In this document: positions 16,441-25,500 of the stretch, one piece after another | Position numbering within the stretch: the first letter of the stretch is position 1 | Layout: every line of letters begins with the position of its first letter | Assembly: GCF_014873875.1 (NCBI RefSeq) | Contig: NZ_JADBEM010000001.1 | Coordinates: forward strand, 2,232,001-2,296,000 | Origin: Actinopolymorpha pittospori | GTDB taxonomy: Bacteria; Actinomycetota; Actinomycetes; Propionibacteriales; Actinopolymorphaceae | Length of the DNA: 64,000 nucleotides | Reading direction: 5' to 3' | Made by a program: the position numbers and the translations under genes | The notes under the pieces: generated by a model | The model's database searches: none | What the model was told of the DNA's origin: nothing | Seen by the model: only the letters and a program-made list of their open reading frames with translations

Positions 16441-17016
16441 CTACGCCGGCAGGGCCGCGCGGACGAGTGCCATCCCGGCCTCGCCGGCGACGCGTAGCGG
16501 TTCGGTACTCCGAGCCGAACGGCACAGGACGAACGCGCCCTCGATCAGGCTGACCAGGCAGATCGCGGTGGCGCGGGCGGTGTCGGCGGACATGCCGGCG
16601 GCCTCGAAGCGTTCGCCCACGGCCACGATCCAGCTCTCGAAGACGTCGGCGGTCGCCTGGCGGAGCGCGTCGTTCGTGCTCGCGACCTCCAGGGCGACCG
16701 TCGCGATCGGGCAGGCGTCGGCGTAGTCGGTGTCGACGAGGGTCTGCGCCGCGCCGCGGAAGAAGTCGCCGGTCGCGGTGACCACGTCGGGTGCGGGGTC
16801 GAAGATCGCCGCGACGAGCTGGAGGTACATCGCGCCGGAGGTGCGGATGACCTCCTCGCCGAGCTGGACCTTCCCGCCCGGGAAGAAGTGGTACAGCGAC
16901 CCGAACGGCGCGTTCGCCGTCGCCACGATCTGTTTCACGCCGGTCCCGGCGTATCCCTGCCGCCGGAAGAGCTCGGCCCCCGCGTCCACGATCCGCTGCT
17001 TGGTGGTGACCGTCAC
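16441..17016 (-). CDS. TetR-family regulator (LmrA/YxaF type)
   Basis: 191 residues. Helix-turn-helix at about 8-50 with RIVDAGAELFRRQGYAGTGVKQIVATANAPFGSLYHFFPGGK, the sequence pattern of the YxaF/LmrA branch; the C-terminal ligand domain has the typical DYADACPIATVALEVAS segment. Starts with GTG 17016. Divergent from a small membrane protein gene only 92 bp away, which is the likely target along with itself. Confidence 0.92.
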   Translation of the reverse strand: MTVTTKQRIVDAGAELFRRQGYAGTGVKQIVATANAPFGSLYHFFPGGKVQLGEEVIRTSGAMYLQLVAAIFDPAPDVVTATGDFFRGAAQTLVDTDYADACPIATVALEVASTNDALRQATADVFESWIVAVGERFEAAGMSADTARATAICLVSLIEGAFVLCRSARSTEPLRVAGEAGMALVRAALPA

Positions 17017-17054
17017 GCCGTCCCCTTCCGTCCGCCATTGCGTGCCTTCACGAC

Positions 17055-17086
17055 GATAGCTAACGTTCTCTAGAGCGATCTATCAA
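17055..17086. promoter_or_regulatory. Operator/promoter of the TetR-membrane protein pair
   Basis: AT-richer stretch with GATAG (17055-17059), the palindrome CTCTAGAG (17068-17075) and CTATC (17080-17084). On the minus strand TTGATA and TTAGCT are 17 bases apart, so a repressor here could block the regulator's own promoter. Confidence 0.45.
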
Positions 17087-17108
17087 ATCGATCGGACGGG
17101 GGTCCGAG

Positions 17109-17615
17109 ATGTCACACGCACGGCCAGAGGCACGGCCGCGATCCCACCTCGCCGCGGCGGGAGCTCAGGGGAGCGCGAAGGACTCCTCCGCCCGGACCGC
17201 CGGATGGGTGCTCCACGTCATCCTGCTGACGGCGTTCGTCGTGTCGGTCGTCCACTACACCGACAACTACGTCCGATTCGACCGGTACGCCCTCAACCCC
17301 GACAGCCCGATCCAGGAGCCGATCCTGATCGTCGTGGGCTGGCTCCTCTTCACGGCGTTCGGTGTGGCGGGCTACGTGGCCTACCGCCGGCAGCGCTGGT
17401 GGCCGGCGGTCGCCCTCACCGCGCTCTACTCCGTCAGCGGTCTGGTCAGCCTCGTCCACTACACCGACGCGGCGCCCTCGGCCTTCGACGGCGCCCAGAA
17501 CACGCTGATCGTCGCGGACGTCGTCGCGGGAGTCGCCGTCGTCGGGCTGGCACTCTGGCTGATGTTCAGGCGGGCCTTGGTGGCCGACGTCGAAGCGGCC
17601 GACGCGGCCGGCTGA
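17109..17615 (+). CDS. Four-helix membrane protein
   Basis: 168 residues. A 27-residue polar N-terminus, then four hydrophobic helices (about 30-48, 72-92, 97-115, 133-155); the second loop carries HYTDNYVRF and the last loop HYTDAAPSAFDG, so a short HYTD motif is repeated outside the membrane. No family recognised. Divergent from the TetR gene, hence probably its target. Confidence 0.75.
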   Translation: MSHARPEARPRSHLAAAGAQGSAKDSSARTAGWVLHVILLTAFVVSVVHYTDNYVRFDRYALNPDSPIQEPILIVVGWLLFTAFGVAGYVAYRRQRWWPAVALTALYSVSGLVSLVHYTDAAPSAFDGAQNTLIVADVVAGVAVVGLALWLMFRRALVADVEAADAAG

Positions 17616-17636
17616 CGCGGCTCAGGCTGACGCGGC

Positions 17637-20480
17637 TCAGGACGCGGACTCGCCGAGCACGAGGGCCGCGAGCTGGGTGCGCGAGGAGATCCCGAGCTTC
17701 GGGTACGCCTTGTACAGGTGGTACCCGACCGTGCGCGGGCTCAGGAAGAGCCGCGTGCCGATGTCCCGGTTGGACAGCCCCTCCGCGGCCATCCGCACGA
17801 TCTGGAGTTCCTGCGGTGTGAGGCCGGCCAGGACGTCGGGCACCCCGGACGAGGCGCCGGACGAGGCGCCGGACGTGGCGGTGGGCACGCTCGCACCGGT
17901 GGCGCGGAGCTCGGCCCGGGCCCGCTGCTCCCAGGGTTCGGCGTTCAGGCGTTCGAAGGTCTCCAACGCGGTGCCGAGCTGGGCGCGGGCGTCGACCCTG
18001 CGACGTGCCCGGCGCAGCCACTCGCCGTAGAGGAGTCGCGTCCGCGCCTCGTCGAAGGGGTGGCCGGCGGTGTCGTGCAGTTCGTGCAGCTCGACCGCCC
18101 GGACGAAGTGGCCTTCGGCCTCGGCGTCGGGCGCGAGCAGCGCGTGGCACCGGCACACCGCGGCGTCAATCCAGCCTTGCCGAGCCCAGGAGGCCCACTC
18201 CTCCAACCGGGCAAGGGGTTCGGCCGCCCGCTCGGGTTGGCCCAGGCGTACGGCGGCCTCCACCTGGTCGACCGTGCCCCGGATGGCGGGAATCTGGTGG
18301 CGTGCCGGCCCACGGCTCAGGGCCTCCAGCCGGGTCAACGCCTCCTCGGTGCGACCGGCCGCGAGGTCCGACGCGCTCAGTGCCCAGTGCGCCCAGGACG
18401 GTCCGGGTGAGCTGCCACCTCCGACCGACTCGACGAGTACGGCGTTCGTCAGATCGCGGCAGCGCGCTTCGTCGCCGTCCAGAGCGGCGAGGTAGGCGAG
18501 GACGCCGCGGAAGTGGCTCACCACGTGGGCCTGGCCGGTGTCGGCGCCCACGCGCAGCGCCTCCTCGAGATTCGTCGCGGCGTCCCGGTGCCGGCCGAGG
18601 AAGAGTTGCGCTTCGCCGAGCGAGCCGAGCCCGGCCGCGAGCCAACCGATCCGGCCCTGCGCGCGTGCCTCGTCGACGAAGCCGGCGAAGATGTCGTGGG
18701 CCAGGTCGTCCCGGCCGGCGATCCAGGCCGCACCGCCGAGCATCACCGCGGCGCGTGGATCAGCCTGGCCCGCCCGCAGGGCCGCCTCGGTCATCTCCGG
18801 TGACGGCCCGGCCTCGCGATCGTTCGCCAGCCGGGCGTGCATCGTCATCAGCGGGAGCAGGGGGCGCAGCAGATGGTCTGCCGGCAGGCGGACGGCGTCC
18901 AGCCTGGCCGCCGCGGTCTCGCTCAACGTCGGGTCGCCGGTGAACCACGCGACGTGCACCGCCTGCATGAGCATCCACGCCGCCTCGCCCGGGTCGTGCC
19001 GGTGGACGGCCTCCGCGCCTTCGAGGAGGACCTGGTGCGCCTGCCGGAGCGCACCTGTCCAGAAGTGCGCGTTGGCCCGGATCAGGACGAGCCACGCGGC
19101 GGCCTCGTGGTCGAGTGACCGATCCGCGGAACCCGCGCCTGCGCCGGCCCGCTCCGCCAGCGTGATGGCGCGCGGGAAGTCGCCGGTCTGGTAGGCGGCC
19201 TCGGCGGCCTGCCGGAGCCGGCAGGCGCGGGCGGAGGCGTCCGGGCTCAGTCGGGCCGCGCGTTCGAACGCCGTCGCCGCGTCCGCGTGTCCACCCCGCT
19301 CCGCCGCGCGGGCGGCGCTGGCCTCCAACTCCGCGGCGACCTGTTCGTCGTGGCCGGTGGAGGCCATCGCGAGGTGCCACGCTCGCCGGTCCCGGTCGGC
19401 CGGCTCCACGAAGGCGTCCGCGAGCGCCTTGTGCGCGCCGAGGCGTTCGCTCAGCGGCGCGCTCTGGTAGACCGCCGCGCGCACCAACGGGTGGCGGAAC
19501 CGCACCGCCCGTTCGTCGATCCGGATCAGGCCGGCGCTCTCGGCCTCCCCCGCGTCGTCGAGGCCGGTCCCGAGCTGTGAGGCGGCGCGGAGTACGACGT
19601 CCAGGTCGGCGCCGTCAGCGGCCGCGACAAGCAGGAGCAGCGCCTGGGTACCGGCCGGCAGCCGGCGGACCTGGCCGTGGAAGGCGACCTGCAGGCGATC
19701 GGTCAGGGGGAGGGTGCCCGCCGGCGTCGCCGCGGCCGCGGGTTCCCGCGCCAACGCGGCCGGAAGCTCCGCCAGGGCGAGCGGATTACCGGCGGCCTCG
19801 CGCAGGACCCGGGACCGCACGCTCGGCGCCAGCCCCTGCCCGCCGGCCGCACCGACCCGGGCGTCGCGCCGGGGGGTGTCGAAGTGGGCGTCGAACTGGG
19901 CGTCGAGCAGCGCGTCCGCGGCCTCCGGGGACAGGCCGGCCAACGCCAGTTCCGGCAGCCCGGGTGCGGCGAAGGTGGCCGCGCCGTCCCGAGCCGCGAT
20001 CACGAGCGCCACCCCCTCCGCGTCCAGGCGACGAGCGGCGAAGAGCAGCGCCTCGGTCGACGCCTGGTCCAGCCACTGGGCGTCGTCGACGAGGCAGACG
20101 ACGCCGCCGTCCTCCGACAGCTCCGGCAACAGGGACAGGACGGCAAGGCCGACGAGGAACCGGTCGCCGCCACCCTGGGCCGGTCCCAGCCCGAACGCCG
20201 CCGCCAGGGCGTTCCGCTGCGGCTCGGCGAGAGCGTCCAGCCGGTCCAGGGCCGGACGCAGGAGCAGGTGAAGTCCGGCATAGGGGAGTTCGGACTCCGA
20301 CTCGATGCCGCTGGTCCGCAGCACCCGCAGGTCGCCGGCCGAGGCGGCCGCGTGATCGAGCAGCGCGCTCTTGCCGATGCCGGGATCGCCGCGCAGGACC
20401 AGGACGCCGCTGCGCCCCGCCCGCGCGGTCGCGATCAGCTCCTCGAGCCGCGCGAGTTCGCTCGCCCTGCCGTACAGCAC
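17637..20480 (-). CDS. Large ATP-binding LuxR-family (LAL) regulator
   Basis: 947 residues. N-terminal AAA-type domain with Walker A GDPGIGKSAL (31-40) and Walker B VVCLVDDAQWLD (about 125-136), a long TPR-like middle, and a C-terminal LuxR helix-turn-helix GLTPQELQIVRMAAEGLSNRDIGTRLFLSPRTVGYHL (about 885-920). Such MalT-like regulators often activate transport or secondary-metabolism genes. Starts with GTG 20480. Divergent from a SnoaL-like protein gene with an MFS exporter behind it; these are candidate targets. Confidence 0.93.
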   Translation of the reverse strand: MLYGRASELARLEELIATARAGRSGVLVLRGDPGIGKSALLDHAAASAGDLRVLRTSGIESESELPYAGLHLLLRPALDRLDALAEPQRNALAAAFGLGPAQGGGDRFLVGLAVLSLLPELSEDGGVVCLVDDAQWLDQASTEALLFAARRLDAEGVALVIAARDGAATFAAPGLPELALAGLSPEAADALLDAQFDAHFDTPRRDARVGAAGGQGLAPSVRSRVLREAAGNPLALAELPAALAREPAAAATPAGTLPLTDRLQVAFHGQVRRLPAGTQALLLLVAAADGADLDVVLRAASQLGTGLDDAGEAESAGLIRIDERAVRFRHPLVRAAVYQSAPLSERLGAHKALADAFVEPADRDRRAWHLAMASTGHDEQVAAELEASAARAAERGGHADAATAFERAARLSPDASARACRLRQAAEAAYQTGDFPRAITLAERAGAGAGSADRSLDHEAAAWLVLIRANAHFWTGALRQAHQVLLEGAEAVHRHDPGEAAWMLMQAVHVAWFTGDPTLSETAAARLDAVRLPADHLLRPLLPLMTMHARLANDREAGPSPEMTEAALRAGQADPRAAVMLGGAAWIAGRDDLAHDIFAGFVDEARAQGRIGWLAAGLGSLGEAQLFLGRHRDAATNLEEALRVGADTGQAHVVSHFRGVLAYLAALDGDEARCRDLTNAVLVESVGGGSSPGPSWAHWALSASDLAAGRTEEALTRLEALSRGPARHQIPAIRGTVDQVEAAVRLGQPERAAEPLARLEEWASWARQGWIDAAVCRCHALLAPDAEAEGHFVRAVELHELHDTAGHPFDEARTRLLYGEWLRRARRRVDARAQLGTALETFERLNAEPWEQRARAELRATGASVPTATSGASSGASSGVPDVLAGLTPQELQIVRMAAEGLSNRDIGTRLFLSPRTVGYHLYKAYPKLGISSRTQLAALVLGESAS

Positions 20481-20709
20481 CCCAGCACGCTACCGGGGCA
20501 GCCGCGACGGATCCCCCGGCGAGGCCCGGTGGGCCGGTCGTACCGGTGCCCGACTGATGCCGTACTGGTGCCACCGGTCCGCGGACCAGTCATTTGACGG
20601 AAGCCCGGGCAGGTGCCCGCTCCATAGCGTTTGACCTGCCAGAACGCACCAGAACAGGACAGGTTCACGGCCCGGACCAAGGCGGGCCAGACGCCCAGAG
20701 GAGCAGACG
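20481..20709. promoter_or_regulatory. Divergent region between LAL regulator and SnoaL-like gene
   Basis: 229 bp. Contains the palindrome GGTCCGCGGACC (20576-20587) and a -35-like TTTGACC near 20628. A target site for the LAL protein could be here; none is certain. Confidence 0.4.
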
Positions 20710-21081
20710 ATGAGTGACTTCAACGAACTGGCCGAGCGGTACATCGCCACCTGGAACGAGACCGACCCGGCCGCCCGGCGGGCGGGCATCGAGGCGATCT
20801 ACACCGCGGACGCCACCTACACCGACCCACTGGTCGTCGCGGAGGGCCACGACGCCATCGACGCGACCATCGCGGCGGTGCAGGCGCAGTTCCCCGGGCT
20901 GGTCTTCCGGCTCGGCGGCGGCGGCGTCGACGCACACCACGACATCGCCCGCTTCACCTGGGAGCTGGGCCCGCAGGACGGCGAGGCGCTCGTCGTCGGG
21001 TTCGACGTCGCGGTACGCGCCGAGGAGGGCCGGATCAAGGCCGTGCACGGATTCCTCGACAAGGTGCCCGCCGGCGCCTGA
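20710..21081 (+). CDS. SnoaL-like / nuclear-transport-factor-2 fold protein
   Basis: 123 residues: LAERYIATWNETDPAARRAGIEAIYTADATYTDP is the usual start of the NTF2-like fold, ending with VHGFLDKVP. The acidic and His residues of the pocket (DAHHD) are present. Such proteins bind small hydrophobic molecules or act as isomerases/hydrolases. GAGGAG precedes ATG 20710. Located between the LAL regulator and an exporter. Confidence 0.85.
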   Translation: MSDFNELAERYIATWNETDPAARRAGIEAIYTADATYTDPLVVAEGHDAIDATIAAVQAQFPGLVFRLGGGGVDAHHDIARFTWELGPQDGEALVVGFDVAVRAEEGRIKAVHGFLDKVPAGA

Positions 21082-21267
21082 GCCGTCGACCGCGGACGCG
21101 TGGTCCGCGAGGCGGCGGCAACGCCGACCGAACCACCTCCGAAACGACCAGCACGGCGGCGGAGGCGGTCCCGACCTCACGGTTCGGGCCGCCTCCCCGC
21201 CGCTCCCACCCGATCGGCCCAGATCGACGGCCTCGATCGACGCAGACCAGACCTGGAAGGACCGCAC

Positions 21268-22761
21268 GTGTCGCAGATCCTCAGCCCTCGCAGGACCCGG
21301 CCCCGTCCGTCCGCCCGTTCGGCAGCCGTTGCCGACGCGGCCGCTGCGGCTTCGACCGGCTCGGCGTCCTGGGGGCCGTTGTTCGTCGTACTCGCCGGGT
21401 TGTTCATGACGACCCTCGACTTCTTCATCGTGAACGTCGCCATCCCCTCCACCCAGCAGGACCTGGGCGCCGGACCGGCTGCGATCCAGTTCATCGTCGC
21501 GGGCTACGGGCTCGCCCTCGCCGCGGGACTGATCACGGCGGGACGGCTCGGTGACCTGTACGGGCGGCGGCGGATCTTCGCCCTCGGGCTCGCCGTGTTC
21601 ACCGTCGCGTCCGCCGCCTGCGGTGTGGCCCCGTCGGCGGGCCTGCTCATCGCCGCCCGGGTCGCGCAGGGGGCGGCCGCCGCGCTGCTCACCCCCCAGG
21701 TGCTGGCGATCCTGAGCACCGTCTACAGCGGGGCGCAACGGGCCCGCGCCTACCGCGCGTTCGGCCTGACGCTGGGCTTCGCGGGTGTGTTCGGTCAGCT
21801 CATCGGCGGGGTTCTCATCCGCGTCGACATCGCCGGACTCGGCTGGCGGACCATCTTCCTGATCAACGTTCCGGTCGGTGTGGTGACGCTGGCCCTGATC
21901 CGGCGGGTTCTGCCGGAGTCCCGCGCGGAGAACCGGTCCCGGCTCGACCTGCTGGGCACCGCGCTGGCCGCCGTGGGTCTGGTCGGCATCGTGCTGCCGC
22001 TCGTCGAGGGACCCGAGCAGGGCTGGCCGCTGTGGACCTGGGCCTGCCTGGCCGGTGCGGTCGTCGTCCTGGTCGGCTTCGTGGCCCAGCAGCGCCGCCT
22101 GGGTCGGCTCGGTCGCGGACCGTTGCTGGACCTGGCGCTGTTCCGAGCGCGGGCGTTCAGCGCCGGTAGTGCGATCGGGCTCGCGTACCTCATGGCGGCG
22201 GCACCGTTCTTCCTGTTCCTCGCGGTGTACCTGCAGGAGGGGCGTGGCCTGTCGGCCCTGGAGTCGGGCGTGATCTTCATCCCGCTCGGGCTCGGGTACT
22301 TCGCCTCGTCGCTGCGGGCCGGAGCGTTGGCCGCCCGGCTCGGTCGGCAGGTGATGGCGCTCGGCGGTGGTCTGCTCGCGGCCGGCCTCGGGGTCCTGTG
22401 CCTGACAGCGCTCCGGCTCGGTACGACCGGCGCGGTCGGCTGGCTGATCCCGGGCCTGGTGATCGCCGGAGCGGGCATGGGGCTGGTCATCGGCGCGCTG
22501 CCCGGCACGGTCCTGGCGGGAGTCCAGCCGGCTCACGCGTCCGCCGCCTCCGGGATGCTCTCCACCGCGCAGCAGGTGGGCGGCTCCATCGGCGTGGCCG
22601 TCGTCGGACTGGCGTTCTACGGACGCCTCGGCGACCTCGGCCAGTCGGCGGGTCCGGCTGGGATCCCCTCGGCGTTCGCGCTCAGCCTGGAGATCGTGGC
22701 CGCCATCTGCGTCGGGATCGTCGTCCTCGCCCAGCTGCTCCCACGCAGTCGCGCCCACTGA
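21268..22761 (+). CDS. DHA2-type MFS drug exporter (EmrB/QacA family)
   Basis: 497 residues with 14 predicted helices. First helix has LFMTTLDFFIVNVAIPS (motif D1 typical of DHA2), motif A GRLGDLYGRRR in loop 2-3, and the QGAAAALLTPQVLAI helix. Proton-driven efflux of drugs or a metabolite. GTG 21268 chosen because GGAAGGA precedes it; an upstream in-frame extension to 21100 has non-membrane, atypical sequence. Same direction as the SnoaL-like gene, 186 bp downstream. Confidence 0.92.
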   Translation: MSQILSPRRTRPRPSARSAAVADAAAAASTGSASWGPLFVVLAGLFMTTLDFFIVNVAIPSTQQDLGAGPAAIQFIVAGYGLALAAGLITAGRLGDLYGRRRIFALGLAVFTVASAACGVAPSAGLLIAARVAQGAAAALLTPQVLAILSTVYSGAQRARAYRAFGLTLGFAGVFGQLIGGVLIRVDIAGLGWRTIFLINVPVGVVTLALIRRVLPESRAENRSRLDLLGTALAAVGLVGIVLPLVEGPEQGWPLWTWACLAGAVVVLVGFVAQQRRLGRLGRGPLLDLALFRARAFSAGSAIGLAYLMAAAPFFLFLAVYLQEGRGLSALESGVIFIPLGLGYFASSLRAGALAARLGRQVMALGGGLLAAGLGVLCLTALRLGTTGAVGWLIPGLVIAGAGMGLVIGALPGTVLAGVQPAHASAASGMLSTAQQVGGSIGVAVVGLAFYGRLGDLGQSAGPAGIPSAFALSLEIVAAICVGIVVLAQLLPRSRAH

Positions 22762-22801
22762 CCTCGGTCCGGGGTCGCTCGGATCGAGGACGAGAAGACG
22801 G

Positions 22802-22832
22802 TTGACCTCAACCAAGGATGAGGTTGAAGGAT
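22802..22832 (+). promoter_or_regulatory. MerR/SoxR-type promoter with 18-bp dyad
   Basis: TTGACC (22802-22807) and AAGGAT (22827-22832) are 19 bases apart, the long spacer typical of MerR-activated promoters. Between them CCTCA-N8-TGAGG (22806-22823) forms a dyad with 7 of 9 pairs matching; its flanks resemble the SoxR box CCTCAA...TTGAGG. It drives the MDR reductase gene. Confidence 0.6.
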
Positions 22833-22910
22833 GTGAGAGCACCGAGGAAGGCCGGGCGTCGATCGGGGCGCCCGGCCGAAGGTCGGCCGTAGGCGAGAGG
22901 ACGTGGGACG

Positions 22911-23879
22911 GTGCGTGCAGTGCTGGTGAGTCGGTTCGGTGGGCCGGAGGTCCTGGTGCCGACGGATGTGCCGGACCCGGAGGCGGGGCCGGGTGAGGTC
23001 ATCGTCCGCGTCGCCGCGGCTGACACGCTCTTCGTGGACACCCAGATCCGGCGCGGAGCCTGGCAGGACTACCTTCCGGTCGAACTGCCGTACGTGCCTG
23101 GCGGCGCTGTGGTCGGCACCGTCGTGTCGGGCGTGGGAGTGGATCCCTCCTGGATCGGTCGGGACGTCGCGACCAGGACCGTCGGGTGGGGTGGCTACGC
23201 CGAGCAGGCGGTGGCACGGGCCGACGACCTGGTCCCGGTGCCGGACGGACTGGACCGACAGCAGGCAGCGGCACTGCTGCACGACGGCCCCACCGCGTTG
23301 GGGTTGTTCGACGCGGCCGGCGTGCGCTCCGGCGACTGGGTGCTGGTGACGGCGGCGGCCGGCGGGATGGGCACGGTGCTCGTGCAACTCGCGCGTTCGG
23401 TGGGCGCGCACGTCGTGGGGGCCGCCCGGGGTGCGCCGAAGCTGGACCTGCTGCGCGGCCTGGGCGTCGAGGCCGCGCTCGACTACACCACGCCTGGTTG
23501 GGCGGAGCGGGTCCGTGAGCTGACCGGCGACACCGGTGTCGGCGCCGCGTTCGACGGTGTGGGTGGAGAGATCGGCCGGGCGGCGTTCGACCTCACGGCC
23601 GACGGGGGCCGCTTCTCCCAGCACGGAGCGCCGAGCGGTGGGTTCGCCGGGATCGCTCCCGAGGAAGGCGAGCGCCGGGGCGTGAGGGTACGCGGCATCG
23701 AACAGGTTCAGTTCGCGCCGGAGCGGGTGAAGGTGCTGACCGCCCGCGCTCTCGCGGAGGCGGCGACGGGCCGCGTCCGGCCGGTCATCGGGCGGACCTT
23801 CCCGCTGGAACGCGCGGCCGACGCCCATGCCGCGATCGAGGGCCGGGCCGTGGTCGGCAAGGCCCTGCTGGTGGTGTGA
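22911..23879 (+). CDS. Quinone-oxidoreductase-like MDR protein
   Basis: 322 residues of the medium-chain dehydrogenase/reductase family, zinc-free quinone reductase branch: GroES-like N-domain (VPDPEAGPGEVIVRVAAAD), nucleotide domain with VLVTAAAGGMGTVLVQLARSVGAHVVGAA (AxxGxxG NADPH motif), and C-terminal FPLERAADAHAAIEGR. No structural zinc cysteines. Likely NADPH-dependent reduction of quinones or enones. GTG 22911. A MerR/SoxR-like promoter stands upstream, fitting a redox-stress role. Confidence 0.9.
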   Translation: MRAVLVSRFGGPEVLVPTDVPDPEAGPGEVIVRVAAADTLFVDTQIRRGAWQDYLPVELPYVPGGAVVGTVVSGVGVDPSWIGRDVATRTVGWGGYAEQAVARADDLVPVPDGLDRQQAAALLHDGPTALGLFDAAGVRSGDWVLVTAAAGGMGTVLVQLARSVGAHVVGAARGAPKLDLLRGLGVEAALDYTTPGWAERVRELTGDTGVGAAFDGVGGEIGRAAFDLTADGGRFSQHGAPSGGFAGIAPEEGERRGVRVRGIEQVQFAPERVKVLTARALAEAATGRVRPVIGRTFPLERAADAHAAIEGRAVVGKALLVV

Positions 23880-23924
23880 GGTCGCGGGGGCCTGCCGACG
23901 CGTACGTGCGATGGGGGAAGTGAA

Positions 23925-23955
23925 TGGGGGAAGGAGCCGGTCGCTCCTTCCCCCA
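23925..23955. terminator. Bidirectional hairpin terminator
   Basis: 13-bp perfect stem (23925-23937 with 23943-23955), loop CGGTC, between convergent genes. Confidence 0.75.
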
Positions 23956-24000
23956 CCCCCATGGTGTTTCCCGTGTGGTCCCGTCTGGTGGAACGGTCGG

Positions 24001-25173
24001 TCAGCCCAGGGCGCTGCCCGCTCGCCAGTCGGTCCAGGACAGGTTCCAGTCCCCGTAGCCGTTGTTGAGCTCCATCGGATCCCCGTCGGGGTTGACGAAC
24101 TCCACCGGGTCACCGATGTGGGAGACGCTGTACAGCCACGCGGAGTTGTCGGTGCTCATACCCACGCAGCCGTGGCTGACGTTGGAGTTGCCCTGCGCGC
24201 CGGTCGACCAGTACGCGGTGTGCATGAACTCACCGCTCACGGTCACCCGCATGGCCCACCTGGCGGTGAGCGCATAGCTTTCCGCCGCGCCGATCATGTC
24301 GTTGGTGAACAGGTAGTTCTCCCGCTTGTCGAGGATCACCTTCGTACCGCTGCGGGTTTCCCAGCCGGGCTTCCCGCCGGTGACCGGAATCGTCTTGGCG
24401 AGCTTCCCGTCGATGAAGGTGCGGGAATGGTGGTCGACCAGGTTAACCTTGGTGACCACGGAGTTCGTGATCGAGAAGTTCTGCTCGATGTTGCCGACAC
24501 CCCAGGTGTCCGGGCCGGCATTCACCTTGTCCAGATTGGCGTTGATGGTGACCCTGCTGTGTGCCGGCCAGTATGTCTTCGGCCGATAGCGGACCTCCTT
24601 GGAGTCGATCCAGCGCCACGCGCCCTGAATCGGCTTGGAGGACTTCACCTCGAGTCGCTTCTCCACCGCGGCCCGGTTGCGCACCGGCTTGTCGAACTTC
24701 ACCGCGACCGGCATTCCCACACCGACGCTGCTGCCTTCCTCCGGTGTGACGTGCGCGCCGAGTACCTTCGGCGGCACCCCGGTGCTGAACGTGTTCACCC
24801 TCGCCGATGTCTGGCCGTCCCGGTTGACGGCCTCGGCCTCGACGCGGTAGACGAGCGTCGGGATGAGCGAGTCGGTGGCCGTCCACACCGTGCGGTTGGC
24901 GTTCCAGGTGCCCCTCAGCCGTTCGCCGGTGGCGGCGGACACGCTGACCTTCGCGAGCGTCCCGCCGGTCGCCACGACCTTGACGGGAGCGTGCAGGCCC
25001 ACGGCCACGGCGTTGTCTGTCGGTGCAACCGCGATCCGGGCCGGCGGCGCCGGGCCGCTCTCACCGGACTGGCCTTTGGAGCCGGTACAGCTCGCCACCA
25101 TTGCGGTGCACAACGCGATCGCGAGTAATCCGAATATCTGCGCCGTTTGTCCGTGGCGCCCTCGTCGTCTCAT
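24001..25173 (-). CDS. L,D-transpeptidase lipoprotein (Ig-like plus YkuD)
   Basis: 390 residues. Lipoprotein signal peptide ending in VASC at about residue 29, two Ig-like domains (about 45-250), then a YkuD catalytic domain with the HTAYWSTGAQGNSNVSHGCVGM motif; catalytic Cys is residue 336. It would form 3-3 cross-links in peptidoglycan at the outer face of the membrane, as mycobacterial LdtMt2-type enzymes do. ATG 25173 follows GGGGTCGAG. The full set of conserved His/Ser/Cys residues is present, so it should be active. Confidence 0.93.
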   Translation of the reverse strand: MRRRGRHGQTAQIFGLLAIALCTAMVASCTGSKGQSGESGPAPPARIAVAPTDNAVAVGLHAPVKVVATGGTLAKVSVSAATGERLRGTWNANRTVWTATDSLIPTLVYRVEAEAVNRDGQTSARVNTFSTGVPPKVLGAHVTPEEGSSVGVGMPVAVKFDKPVRNRAAVEKRLEVKSSKPIQGAWRWIDSKEVRYRPKTYWPAHSRVTINANLDKVNAGPDTWGVGNIEQNFSITNSVVTKVNLVDHHSRTFIDGKLAKTIPVTGGKPGWETRSGTKVILDKRENYLFTNDMIGAAESYALTARWAMRVTVSGEFMHTAYWSTGAQGNSNVSHGCVGMSTDNSAWLYSVSHIGDPVEFVNPDGDPMELNNGYGDWNLSWTDWRAGSALG

Positions 25174-25500
25174 CTCGACCCCCTGTGTCGGCGGCCACTG
25201 GCGAGGCCTTTCCGTGAACCCCTTCGAAAGGGTCTCGTCGCTGAGAGGATGCATTGCCCATGGGGGATGCACTTCCCTTGGGAAGGGAGCACGGATCTGT
25301 GCCACAGAAATATTACCCAACCGACAGGGTCCGCGACGCTCGGTGAGTAATTTCGTCGTACGCACGAAGGCATTTCGCGCCGGACGCAGGACTGGTCCGT
25401 ATTCGCGAGGGGGAAACGTCCCTTGTGCGCCAGGTGAATGTAGGCGGACGAGTAACGCAGTTTTCTTCAAGTGGGGCAAGTCGGACGCTACGCTCTGCCG
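25174..25500. promoter_or_regulatory. 327-bp divergent intergenic region
   Basis: No gene supported. Relatively AT-rich. Contains the 14-bp palindrome CTTCCCTTGGGAAG (25272-25285) and, at the right edge, TACGCT (25489-25494), 6 bases before GTG 25501: a leaderless promoter for the sulfotransferase. Confidence 0.5.
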
